The notes beneath the pieces were generated by a model that was given only the letters and a program-made list of their open reading frames with translations, made no database searches and was not told the DNA's origin. Shown in pieces: positions 34,947 through 42,976 of a stretch of 64,000 bases of DNA (the stretch's first letter is position 1; the number at the start of each line of letters is the position of its first letter). The stretch is from Sedimenticola sp. (GTDB lineage: Bacteria > Pseudomonadota > Gammaproteobacteria > Chromatiales > Chromatiaceae), in assembly GCA_026992075.1 (NCBI GenBank), contig JALXAM010000026.1, positions 1-64,000 of the forward strand, written 5' to 3'. Made by a program: the position numbers and the translations under genes.

Positions 34947-36644
34947 ATGAGCAGTGGTGAGACGGTGAACATCAGGTCGCGACAACAGGCGGTGGCGATG
35001 GGGCTGCCGGAGCTGCTGTTCTGGAGTTGTGCCTTCCTGCTCCTCTTCGGGGGGCTGGGCGAGGTGGGCCTGATGCGTTCGGAGTCGCGTTGGGCGGAGA
35101 TCGTCCGGGAGATGATCCAGAGCGGCCGCTATTTCGACCCCACGCTCAATGGCGAGACCTATTTCGACAAGCCGTTGTTCAGCTACTGGCTGGTGGTGGC
35201 GGCGCATGCTCTTGTCGGGAAACTGAACGAATGGACCCTGCGGCTGCCCAGTGCCATCGCCGGCCTGCTGGTGCTCTGGTCCACCTGGTCGCTGGGGCGG
35301 CTGCTCTGGGGGCGAGAAGTGGCGCTGGCGGCGGGGTGGCTGCTGCTGCTGAGCTACGGGTTCCTCGGCTGGGCCCGCCTGGGCGAGGCGGACATGGAGA
35401 ACCTGGCCGTCATCCTCCTGGCGGTCCATTGGTACTGGAAACACCGGGATTCCACCCGCTTCCTCGATTATCTGCCTTTCTACGTACTGATCTTCGCCGG
35501 GGCCCATTTCAAGGGACTGGTGGCCATCGCCGTGCCCCTGCTGGTGGTGCTGCCAGACCTGCTGGTGGAAGGGCGCTGGCGGCGCCATCTCAATTTTCGA
35601 CATCTGGCCGCGTTGGTGGTGGGTATCGGAGCTTATCTGCTGCCCTTCCTAATCATCGCCGCCGCCTCGGACGAACTGTTGGCAGACGCCATCAGGTTGG
35701 TGCTGCGGGAGAACGTGCAGCGCTTCTTCCAACCTTTCGATCACGTGGAACCGGTCTACGCCTACCTGATCCACTGGCCCACGCTGATGCTGCCCTGGGC
35801 GCCGCTGATGGTGGTGGGCTTGTTCCAGATGGCCAGAAGCTGGAAGAGGCTGGCATGGCCGGAACGATGGCTGCTGCTGGCACTGCTGCTCATCTTTGGC
35901 TTCTTCACCGCATCCGGCTCGCGGCGCATCTATTACATCCTGCCCATTCTGCCCTTCACCGCGCTGGCGCTGGGTTATTGCCTGTCCCGCTTGGATAGAG
36001 CGGCCTTTTGGGGGATTTGGCTCCAAGCGGGATTATTGGTGCTACTGGTGGCGCTGGAGATCGCAAGTTGGCTCGCCTGGCCCTGGCTGGAGGCCAGTCG
36101 CGGAGTGGATCTGCCTGACCAGCTACGCACCCTGGGGCTCCTTCCTGGAGTATTGACGGCACTGGCCTGGCTACTCGCCTGGCGATGGAGAGGGCGGTTG
36201 GCCGAGTGGTTGCAACTGCCGGCGAGGCTGGCGGTGCTGTTGCCTCCCACGGTGGTGTTGTTGGGTGGCTACCTCTGGTGGCAGCAGCCGCAGCTGGACC
36301 GTTTCCGCAGCGCCCGACCTTTCGGGCTTGCGCTGCAGGAAAAGGTGCAGGCCCTTCCTCCCCGGCAGATCGGCCTGGCGGCCCGGGGCAAGCCGCCGCT
36401 GGAGGTGATGTTCTACGCCCGCATGCCCTTCCCGGTGCGGCGGCTGCACGACGAAAAGGAGCTGGCGGCATTCCTGGCCGAACCCGATTATCCCAAGGTG
36501 TTGCTCGTGGAAGGGCATTACTTGCCCCTGCCATCGACACTGGCCAAGCGGAAACCCGACCTCATCGAGATCACCTATCCCTGGGAAAAGGATACCCGAA
36601 GCAAGCTGCGTGCCTGGTTCCTGGAGCAACCGGAGAGCCCCTGA
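34947..36644 (+). CDS. ArnT-type lipid A aminoarabinose transferase (candidate)
   Basis: A 565-residue polytopic GT83 protein. The first periplasmic loop carries MRSESRWAEIVREMI followed by TLNGETYFDKPLFSYWL, the motif arrangement of ArnT (acidic residue plus E-R/W-A-E, and the YFDKPxxxYW signature). ArnT moves L-Ara4N from undecaprenyl phosphate to lipid A phosphates at the periplasmic side of the inner membrane. The arn genes that make the donor follow on the same strand, supporting the role. A divergent paralogue lies upstream. Confidence 0.8.
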   Translation: MSSGETVNIRSRQQAVAMGLPELLFWSCAFLLLFGGLGEVGLMRSESRWAEIVREMIQSGRYFDPTLNGETYFDKPLFSYWLVVAAHALVGKLNEWTLRLPSAIAGLLVLWSTWSLGRLLWGREVALAAGWLLLLSYGFLGWARLGEADMENLAVILLAVHWYWKHRDSTRFLDYLPFYVLIFAGAHFKGLVAIAVPLLVVLPDLLVEGRWRRHLNFRHLAALVVGIGAYLLPFLIIAAASDELLADAIRLVLRENVQRFFQPFDHVEPVYAYLIHWPTLMLPWAPLMVVGLFQMARSWKRLAWPERWLLLALLLIFGFFTASGSRRIYYILPILPFTALALGYCLSRLDRAAFWGIWLQAGLLVLLVALEIASWLAWPWLEASRGVDLPDQLRTLGLLPGVLTALAWLLAWRWRGRLAEWLQLPARLAVLLPPTVVLLGGYLWWQQPQLDRFRSARPFGLALQEKVQALPPRQIGLAARGKPPLEVMFYARMPFPVRRLHDEKELAAFLAEPDYPKVLLVEGHYLPLPSTLAKRKPDLIEITYPWEKDTRSKLRAWFLEQPESP

Positions 36645-36928
36645 TTCGACATCAGTTTTCATTTCATGAGGTGGTTCCGGCTTTCCCTGCTTGGCGATGG
36701 GCATGCGGTCACTACTGAACCAATGCTGAGGGTGATACAATTTTTCAATTTTAAGTGCCCTCTACCACTGGGAGTTTTCCAGCAACCCATTGGTGGAGGT
36801 CGGTCCGTAGCGGACGGCCCCAACTGTGGAATGGACGGCATCATCGAGGGTGCCGGCCGTAGGGTTGATTCCATTTTTGGAGGGACCGCCCTCGGCCGTT
36901 GCCATTCTATCTGTACCGGATTGTAGCG
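36645..36928. other. 284-bp gap before the arn biosynthesis genes
   Basis: Lower GC than its surroundings. Holds a -10-like TACAAT (36736-36741) without a convincing -35, and an AT-rich block (CAATTTTTCAATTTTAAG). I see no PmrA- or PhoP-type direct repeat and no credible gene. It probably contains the promoter of the arn genes downstream. Confidence 0.45.
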
Positions 36929-37303
36929 ATGATGACACTGCCCGCATTCCTGCTCATTCTCACCGGCGTGTTGCTCAACGCCGTGGCCCAGCTCGCCCTC
37001 AAGGCCAGCGTGGCCGGCATGGGAGAACTGAGCCTGAACCTGCAGACCGCCTGGCCGCTCTTCACCCGCCTGGCCGCCGAGCCCTGGCTCTGGGTGGGTC
37101 TCTTCTGTTACGGCATCAGCGTGGTGGTCTGGATCCTGGCTCTCTCCCGGGTGGATGTCACCATCGCCTATCCCATGCTCTCCATCGGCTACGTAGTCAA
37201 CGCCCTGGCGGCCGCCGTCCTGCTGGGGGAGGCGCTCACTTTGGGGCGCATCGCCGGCATCGGCATCATCATTCTCGGCGTCTTCATCCTGGCCCGTTCA
37301 TGA
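36929..37303 (+). CDS. Small multidrug resistance-type flippase subunit, ArnE/ArnF-like
   Basis: A 124-residue protein with four membrane helices (ILTGVLLNAVAQLALKAS; VSIGYVVNALAAAVLLGEAL region). In E. coli the ArnE/ArnF heterodimer flips undecaprenyl-phosphate-L-Ara4N across the inner membrane. Only one such subunit is encoded here, so it may act as a homodimer. The start is one of two adjacent ATGs at 36929/36932. Its stop overlaps the arnB start (ATGA). Confidence 0.8.
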   Translation: MMTLPAFLLILTGVLLNAVAQLALKASVAGMGELSLNLQTAWPLFTRLAAEPWLWVGLFCYGISVVVWILALSRVDVTIAYPMLSIGYVVNALAAAVLLGEALTLGRIAGIGIIILGVFILARS

Positions 37304-38421
37304 TCCCTTTCACCCGACCCACCATTAGCGACGAGGAGGTGGCTGCCGTGGCACAGGTGCTGCGTTCCGGCTGGATCACCACGGGCCCGAAGGTGGCCGA
37401 GCTGGAGGAAGCCCTGGCCGGTTATCTCGGCGGCGGCGTCGGCGTGCGCCTGTTCAACTCCGGCACCAGCGCTCTGGAGGCGGCCCTGCTGGCCCACGAC
37501 GTCGGTCCCGGCGACGAGGTGATCGTGCCGGCCATGAGCTTCGTCGCCACCGCCAACGTGGTGGTGCGGGTGGGGGCGCGCCCGGTGTTCGTGGACGTTG
37601 AGCTGGTGAGCCGCAACCTGAATGCCGAGGCGGTGGCCGCCGCCATCACGCCGCGCACCAGGGCGGTGATCCCGGTGCATTTCGCCGGCCGTGCGGTGGA
37701 GATGGCGCCCCTGTACGAGCTGGCGGAACGCCACGGGCTGCTGGTGCTGGAGGATGCCGCCCAGGCCATCGGCACCGAATACCAGGGTAGGCGCATCGGC
37801 AGCAGCGGCAACCCGGTCTGTTTCAGCTTTCATCCCAACAAGAACATCACCACCATCGAGGGTGGGGCGCTGGCCTGCAGTGATCCGGCGGTGCTCAAGC
37901 GGGTGGAGCGCATCCGCTTCCACGGCATCGAGCGCGATGACGAAGGACTGATCTCGGTCTCCGAGTGGGGCGGAAAAATGAACCTGCCCGACGTGGGCGC
38001 CGCCCTGGGGTTGGTGCAGCTGGGACGTCTGGAGGGTTTCAACGAGCGACGGAGGCAACTGGCGCTGCGCTACCTGGAAGCGCTGCCTCGTCATCCCGCG
38101 CTGGTGCTTCCCGAGGATACGCCGGGTCACAGCTGGCACATGTTCTGTGTCTGCCTGGATGGCGAACGGATCGGTAGGAGCCGGCGCCAGGTGATCGACT
38201 GGTTCCAGGAGCGCGGCGTGGGGCTGGGCATCCACTATCCCGCCATGCATCTCTTCCCGCTCTACCGTCGTTACGGTTACGGCGAGGAAGATTTCCCCAC
38301 CGCCGAGCGCATCGGTGCCCAGACGCTCACCCTGCCGCTCTTTCCCACGCTCACCGACGAGGAGCAGCAGCAGGTGTGCGATCTCTTCCACCAGATGCTG
38401 GAGGAAAGCGGCCGTGGCTGA
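37300..38421 (+). CDS. arnB: UDP-4-amino-4-deoxy-L-arabinose aminotransferase
   Basis: A 373-residue PLP enzyme of the DegT/DnrJ/EryC1 family. FNSGTSALEAAL binds PLP phosphate, EDAAQAIGTEY holds the ring-stacking region, and the PLP-lysine lies in SFHPNKNITTIEGG (about residue 184). It converts UDP-L-Ara4O to UDP-L-Ara4N using glutamate. Length and context fit ArnB. It overlaps arnC by 8 bp. Confidence 0.93.
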   Translation: MIPFTRPTISDEEVAAVAQVLRSGWITTGPKVAELEEALAGYLGGGVGVRLFNSGTSALEAALLAHDVGPGDEVIVPAMSFVATANVVVRVGARPVFVDVELVSRNLNAEAVAAAITPRTRAVIPVHFAGRAVEMAPLYELAERHGLLVLEDAAQAIGTEYQGRRIGSSGNPVCFSFHPNKNITTIEGGALACSDPAVLKRVERIRFHGIERDDEGLISVSEWGGKMNLPDVGAALGLVQLGRLEGFNERRRQLALRYLEALPRHPALVLPEDTPGHSWHMFCVCLDGERIGRSRRQVIDWFQERGVGLGIHYPAMHLFPLYRRYGYGEEDFPTAERIGAQTLTLPLFPTLTDEEQQQVCDLFHQMLEESGRG

Positions 38422-39376
38422 GAAGGAGGTGGAGATCTCCATCGTCATTCCCGTCTACAACGAGGAGGCGGTGCTGGAGAAGCTGTTCCAACGCCTCTAC
38501 CCGGTGATGGACGGGCTGGGCCGCGCCTATGAAATCATCTTCGTGGACGATGGCAGCAAGGACCGCTCCCCCGCCCTGCTGCGCGAGCAGTTCCAGCGCC
38601 GTCCCGACGTCACCCGGGTGGTGCTGCTGCGGGCCAATGCCGGCCAGCACGCCGCCCTGCTGGCGGGCTTCGAGCAGGCGCGCGGCCGCTATGTCATCAC
38701 CCTGGACGCCGACCTGCAGAACCCGCCGGAGGAGATCCCCCGGCTGGTGGAGAAGATGGACCAGGGCCATGACTACGTGGGCACCATCCGCCGCCACCGT
38801 CACGACAGCAAGTGGCGCCACTACGCCTCGCGGGCCATGAACGCCCTGCGCCGCCGCATCACCAACATCGTCATGACCGACCAGGGCTGCATGCTGCGCG
38901 GCTACCACCATGACATCATCCGCGCCATTCTCGATTCGCACGAGAACAACACCTTCATTCCGGCCCTGGGTTATCTCTACGCGCGCAACCCGGTGGAGAT
39001 CGTGGTGGATCACGAGGCGCGCGCCGCCGGCGAGTCCAAGTACTCGCTGTTCAAACTGATCCACCTCAACTTCGACCTGATGACCGCCTTCTCCATCGTG
39101 CCCCTGCAGCTCTTCTCGGTGGCGGGCATCCTGGTCTCTCTCGCCTCCATGGCCTTCGTGATCTTCCTCTTCATCCGGCGGCTGATCGTGGGGCCTGAGG
39201 CGGAAGGGGTCTTCACCCTGTTTGCCATCAGCTTCTTCGTAATGGGCATTTTGCTGTTTGCCGTGGGCATCCTGGGCGAGTACGTGGGGCGCATCTACGT
39301 GCAGGTACGAAACCGGCCGCGCTACCTGGTGGCGGTGGTGCTGGAGCAGCGTGATGAAGGAGAAAAAGAGGCGTGA
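38414..39376 (+). CDS. arnC: Undecaprenyl-phosphate 4-deoxy-4-formamido-L-arabinose transferase
   Basis: A 320-residue GT2 glycosyltransferase starting at GTG 38414. The GT-A domain has SIVIPVYNEE, IIFVDDGSKDRS and TLDADLQNPPEEI. Two C-terminal membrane helices (LFSVAGILVSLASMAFVIF and MGILLFAVGILGEYVGRIYV) anchor it. It transfers L-Ara4FN to undecaprenyl phosphate on the cytoplasmic face. Overlaps arnB by 8 bp and the formyltransferase gene by GTGA. Confidence 0.93.
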   Translation: MAEKEVEISIVIPVYNEEAVLEKLFQRLYPVMDGLGRAYEIIFVDDGSKDRSPALLREQFQRRPDVTRVVLLRANAGQHAALLAGFEQARGRYVITLDADLQNPPEEIPRLVEKMDQGHDYVGTIRRHRHDSKWRHYASRAMNALRRRITNIVMTDQGCMLRGYHHDIIRAILDSHENNTFIPALGYLYARNPVEIVVDHEARAAGESKYSLFKLIHLNFDLMTAFSIVPLQLFSVAGILVSLASMAFVIFLFIRRLIVGPEAEGVFTLFAISFFVMGILLFAVGILGEYVGRIYVQVRNRPRYLVAVVLEQRDEGEKEA

Positions 39377-40296
39377 ACCGCGCGGCGGTGCTCTTCGGCT
39401 ACCACGAGGTGGGCGCCCGGGGGCTGGAAGCGCTGCTCGCCCAGGGGATGGAAGTGCGCCTGGTGGTGACCCACGAGGACGATCCCGGGGAGGAGATCTG
39501 GTTCTCCAGTGTGGCGGAGCTGGCGCGGCGCAACGGCATTCCGGTGATCACGCCTGACGATCCCAACACGCCGGAGGTGATCGGACAGGTGCGCCAGGCG
39601 CAGCCCGACTGGCTCTTTTCCTTCTACTACCGGCGCATGCTGGGAAGTAAACTGCTGTCGCTGCCGCGGCAGGGGGCGCTCAACCTGCACGGATCGCTGC
39701 TGCCGAAATACCGGGGACGGGTGCCGGTGAACTGGGCGGTGCTAAACGGCGAGCAGGAGACCGGCGCCACTCTCCACCGCATGGTGGAGAAGCCCGACGC
39801 CGGCGCCATTCTCGACCAGCAGGCGGTGCCCATCCTGCCCAACGACACTGCGGCCCAGGTGTTCCGCAAGGTGGTCTGCGCCGCCGAGATGGTGCTGGTG
39901 CGCACCCTCCCCAAGCTGCTGGACGGCAGCTGGCGCGAGACGCCGCAGGACCTCTCCGCCGGCAGCTATTTCCGGGGCCGGCGGCCGGAGGATGGCCGCA
40001 TCGACTGGTCCCAAGGGGCCTGGCAGGTCCACAACCTGGTACGCGCCGTGGCGCCGCCCTATCCGCCGGCTTTCTTCGACCATGAGGGTCACCGCATCCA
40101 CCTGCTGGGAAGCTACTGGCGGGACGAGCCGGCGGCAGGCAGGGGACCGCGCCTTTACCGGGAAGAGGGCAGGCTCTATGCCGATTGCGTGGACGGCAAA
40201 CGGTTTGAGATCACTGCCATGGATCTCGATGGCCGGCCGCTGGACGAGGCGGGGTTTGAAGAGGTTTTCGGGAACGAGTTGTTCATCGGGCCGTAG
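39373..40296 (+). CDS. UDP-L-Ara4N formyltransferase (stand-alone N-terminal half of ArnA)
   Basis: A 307-residue enzyme from GTG 39373. It matches the formyltransferase domain of ArnA, with NLHGSLLPKYRGRVPVNWAV (catalytic Asn and His) and TGATLHRMVEKPDAGAI. It N-formylates UDP-L-Ara4N using 10-formyltetrahydrofolate. In E. coli this domain is fused to the decarboxylase domain; here a stop codon, a 197-bp gap and a repeat separate the two. The gene could be called arnA-N. Confidence 0.9.
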   Translation: MNRAAVLFGYHEVGARGLEALLAQGMEVRLVVTHEDDPGEEIWFSSVAELARRNGIPVITPDDPNTPEVIGQVRQAQPDWLFSFYYRRMLGSKLLSLPRQGALNLHGSLLPKYRGRVPVNWAVLNGEQETGATLHRMVEKPDAGAILDQQAVPILPNDTAAQVFRKVVCAAEMVLVRTLPKLLDGSWRETPQDLSAGSYFRGRRPEDGRIDWSQGAWQVHNLVRAVAPPYPPAFFDHEGHRIHLLGSYWRDEPAAGRGPRLYREEGRLYADCVDGKRFEITAMDLDGRPLDEAGFEEVFGNELFIGP

Positions 40297-40412
40297 GAGG
40301 CGCGTCCCCGCGCCGAACGGGCTGCAGATTCGTAGGTTGGGCAAAGCGAAGCGTGCCCAACGAACGGCGGAATCATGTTGGGCACGGCGCTACGCGCCTT
40401 TGCCCAACCTAC
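40293..40412. repeat. Family B arm and complete family A repeat between the two ArnA-half genes
   Basis: 40293-40319 is a family B arm (CGTAGGAGGCGCGTCC). 40332-40412 is a full family A element with GTAGGTTGGGC and GCCCAACCTAC ends. It lies within the arn operon and could attenuate or stabilise the transcript. Confidence 0.8.
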
Positions 40413-40493
40413 CGGCGGTTACGATGTCGGCCTGGCGGCTGGAGGCACGCTCCCCCGATCCGTTTTGATGGCAACGACAGGAAAACTTTCGAC

Positions 40494-41534
40494 ATGAACG
40501 TACTGATATTGGGTGTAAACGGCTTCATCGGCCACCATCTTTCGCGCCGCATCCTCGATACCACGGGATGGAACATCTACGGCATGGACATGCAATTCAA
40601 CCGCCTGGAGGGGATCATCGACCACGACCGCTTCCACTTCTTCGAGGGCGACATCACCATCAACCGCGAGTGGATCGAGTACCACATCAAGAAATGCGAC
40701 GTGGTGCTGCCGCTGGTGGCCATCGCCACTCCCGCCACCTACGTCACCAACCCCCTGGGGGTGTTCGAACTCGATTTCGAGGCCAACCTGCCCATCGTCC
40801 GCGCCTGCGTGAAGTACGGAAAAAGGGTGCTCTTCCCCTCCACCTCGGAGGTCTACGGCATGTCCACCGACCCCGAGTTCCACCCCTACGAGACCAACCT
40901 GGTGCTGGGGCCCATCACCAAGCCGCGCTGGATCTACTCCTGCGCCAAGCAGCTCATGGACCGGGTGATCGCAGCCTACGGTCAGCAGCAGGGGCTGGAC
41001 TACACCCTGTTCCGCCCTTTCAACTGGATCGGTTCGGGCCTCGACAGCATCCACACTCCCAAGGAGGGCAGCTCGCGGGTTGTGACCCAGTTCCTCGGCC
41101 ACATCGCCCGCGGCGAAGAGATCAAACTGGTGGACGGCGGCCGCCAGCGGCGCAGTTTCACCGACGTGAGCGACGGCATCGCCGCGCTGATGAAGCTCAT
41201 CGAGAACCCCGACGGGGTGGCCAGCGGCAAGATCTACAATATCGGCAATCCCGGCAACGACTTCTCCATCCGCGAGCTGGCCGAGATGATGCTTGAGATC
41301 GCCGAGGAGTTCCCCGAATACCATCCCGGGCTGAAGAAGGTGAAGCTGGTGGAGGTGAGCGCGGAGGAGTACTACGGCAAGGGCTACCAGGACGTGCCGA
41401 ACCGCGTGCCCTGGATCGGCAACACCCGCGAGGAGCTGGGCTGGGAGCCCCAGGTTGAGATGAAAGAGATCCTGCGCAAGATCTTCGATGCCTACCGCAA
41501 GGAGATCGCCAGCGCCGGGGCGCTGCTGGACTGA
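40494..41534 (+). CDS. UDP-glucuronic acid decarboxylase (stand-alone C-terminal half of ArnA)
   Basis: A 346-residue short-chain dehydrogenase/reductase, strongly similar to residues 305-660 of E. coli ArnA. It has NAD motif LGVNGFIGHHL, CDVVLPLVAIATPATY, active-site STSEVYG, RWIYSCAKQLMDRV (YxxxK) and LFRPFNWIG. It oxidatively decarboxylates UDP-glucuronate to UDP-L-Ara4O, the first committed step. UDP-glucuronate needs Ugd, which is not in this window; UDP-glucose could come from GalU at 50748. The start at 40494 matches the domain boundary. Confidence 0.92.
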   Translation: MNVLILGVNGFIGHHLSRRILDTTGWNIYGMDMQFNRLEGIIDHDRFHFFEGDITINREWIEYHIKKCDVVLPLVAIATPATYVTNPLGVFELDFEANLPIVRACVKYGKRVLFPSTSEVYGMSTDPEFHPYETNLVLGPITKPRWIYSCAKQLMDRVIAAYGQQQGLDYTLFRPFNWIGSGLDSIHTPKEGSSRVVTQFLGHIARGEEIKLVDGGRQRRSFTDVSDGIAALMKLIENPDGVASGKIYNIGNPGNDFSIRELAEMMLEIAEEFPEYHPGLKKVKLVEVSAEEYYGKGYQDVPNRVPWIGNTREELGWEPQVEMKEILRKIFDAYRKEIASAGALLD

Positions 41535-41546
41535 CCCCAGCGTTTT

Positions 41547-41650
41547 CGGGGCGCCGCCGCCCCGGCTCTCGTGGCGGGAACGCCGTGAATACTTTTGCGC
41601 TACGCTTCCTGCTATGCGCAAAAGCCCAGCCCCGCCATCCATGGCGGGGC
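41547..41650. repeat. Hairpin cluster including a second copy of the family E core
   Basis: Three hairpins in about 100 bp. The first is CGGGGCG/CGCCCCG (41547-41564). The second is TTTTGCGC/GCGCAAAA after the family E core GCGGGAACGCCGTGAATAC (41575-41593). The third is GCCCCGCCAT-CC-ATGGCGGGGC (41629-41650). No T-tract follows, so these are repeats or processing sites rather than classic terminators. The 228-bp gap before arnD has no other gene. Confidence 0.65.
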
Positions 41651-41762
41651 GTTCGGCGGGCTTCCTTCCCCCACCGGCATTGGGAAAGCGACAGAACTAT
41701 TCTCAGGGTTGTCGGGCCGGAGCCTGATCCCCAGAGAGACATATCCATTCAAGGGATCATCC

Positions 41763-42689
41763 ATGACCATTGCCCTCAAGGTCGATGTGGACACCTACCG
41801 TGGCACCCTGGAAGGGGTGCCGCGGCTGCTCGATCTTTTCGATCGCTTCGGCGTGCGCGCCACCTTTCTCTTCAGCCTCGGCCCCGACCACACCGGCCGC
41901 GCCATCCGCCGCATCTTCCGCCCCGGCTTTCTCTCCAAAGTGCAGCGCACCTCGGTCACCGAGCACTACGGCTACCGCACCCTGATGTACGGCGTGCTCC
42001 TTCCCGGCCCCTACATCGGCCGCCGCGCCGGCCGCATCCTCCGCGAGGTGCGCGAGCTCGGCCACGAGGTGGGCGTCCATTGCTACGACCATGTCCGCTG
42101 GCAGGACTACGTGGCGCGCCGCGACCGCCACTGGGCCAGGCGCGAGCTGGTGCAGGCCATCGATGCCTTCCGGGAGGTGTTCAGCGAGCCGCCCCGGGTG
42201 CACGGCGCCGCCGGCTGGCAGCTCAACCCCTTCGTGCCCGTGCTGGAGTCGGAACTGGGCTTCGCCTATGCCAGCGACGTGCGCGGCCGCGAGCCGTTCG
42301 TACCGGTGACCGAAGAGGGCGAGGGCTGCATCCAGCTTCCCACCACCCTGCCCACCCTCGACGAGCTGCTCGGCCGCGACGGCAACACCCCCGACACCGT
42401 CCACCAGGCGGTGCTGGAAGCGAGCCGCGAGCCGTTGCCTCACGGCCACATCTACACCCTTCACGCCGAGCTGGAGGGACAGAAGCTGTTGCCGGTGATG
42501 GAGCGCCTGCTGGCGGCCTGGCAGGAGGCGGGGGAGCAGGTGATCGCGCTCGATGCTTTGTATCACTCCCTGGAGAGGGAGAAGCTGCCCCGCAAGTCCA
42601 TCGTCATGGGTGAGCTGCCTGGCCGTTCCGGGTTGCTGGCGCTGGAGGGTCAGCCCCTGGCCGAGGGCACCAGCAGCGGCCAGCCGTAG
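41763..42689 (+). CDS. arnD: 4-deoxy-4-formamido-L-arabinose-phosphoundecaprenol deformylase
   Basis: A 308-residue NodB-type polysaccharide deacetylase family enzyme. It has the metal/catalytic Asp pair in LKVDVDTYRG, GVHCYDHVRWQDY, a substrate loop GAAGWQLNP and the C-terminal catalytic-His region HGHIYTLHAE. It deformylates Und-P-L-Ara4FN so the sugar can be flipped and transferred. It ends 40 bp inside the convergent small membrane protein gene. Confidence 0.93.
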   Translation: MTIALKVDVDTYRGTLEGVPRLLDLFDRFGVRATFLFSLGPDHTGRAIRRIFRPGFLSKVQRTSVTEHYGYRTLMYGVLLPGPYIGRRAGRILREVRELGHEVGVHCYDHVRWQDYVARRDRHWARRELVQAIDAFREVFSEPPRVHGAAGWQLNPFVPVLESELGFAYASDVRGREPFVPVTEEGEGCIQLPTTLPTLDELLGRDGNTPDTVHQAVLEASREPLPHGHIYTLHAELEGQKLLPVMERLLAAWQEAGEQVIALDALYHSLEREKLPRKSIVMGELPGRSGLLALEGQPLAEGTSSGQP

Positions 42690-42976
42690 AGCCAGCCGAT
42701 GCCATCCACGATGAGCAGGGCACCCAGGGCGATGAGCAGATTGGCCAGCACCCGGGGCCCCCAATGGCGGATGAACCCTTCGATGGCGCCGAACCAGCGT
42801 TCCGACCGTGTGCCGAACAGCAGGTAGGTGGCCAGAATGCCGCCGATGAAGGCCAGGGAACCGGCCAGAGGTCGCCTGCCGCCGAGCAGCAGCGCCAGGG
42901 GAACCATCGCCACCGGGATCACCGACAGGCTGTCCACCAGGGCGATGGATGTCAGGGTGGCGAACAGCTCGAGCAT
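42650..42976 (-). CDS. Small membrane protein resembling half of a GAP/LysE-like family protein
   Basis: A 108-residue protein with three hydrophobic helices. Its start MLELFATLTSIALVDSLSVI resembles the A-x-D-S motif of GAP family (SfLAP) membrane proteins. Those are usually about twice as long, so this is either a half-length variant or a truncated gene. It overlaps the arnD 3' end by 40 bp tail-to-tail and the lipase-like gene behind it by 25 bp head-to-tail. Function unknown. Confidence 0.6.
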   Translation of the reverse strand: MLELFATLTSIALVDSLSVIPVAMVPLALLLGGRRPLAGSLAFIGGILATYLLFGTRSERWFGAIEGFIRHWGPRVLANLLIALGALLIVDGIGWLYGWPLLVPSARG

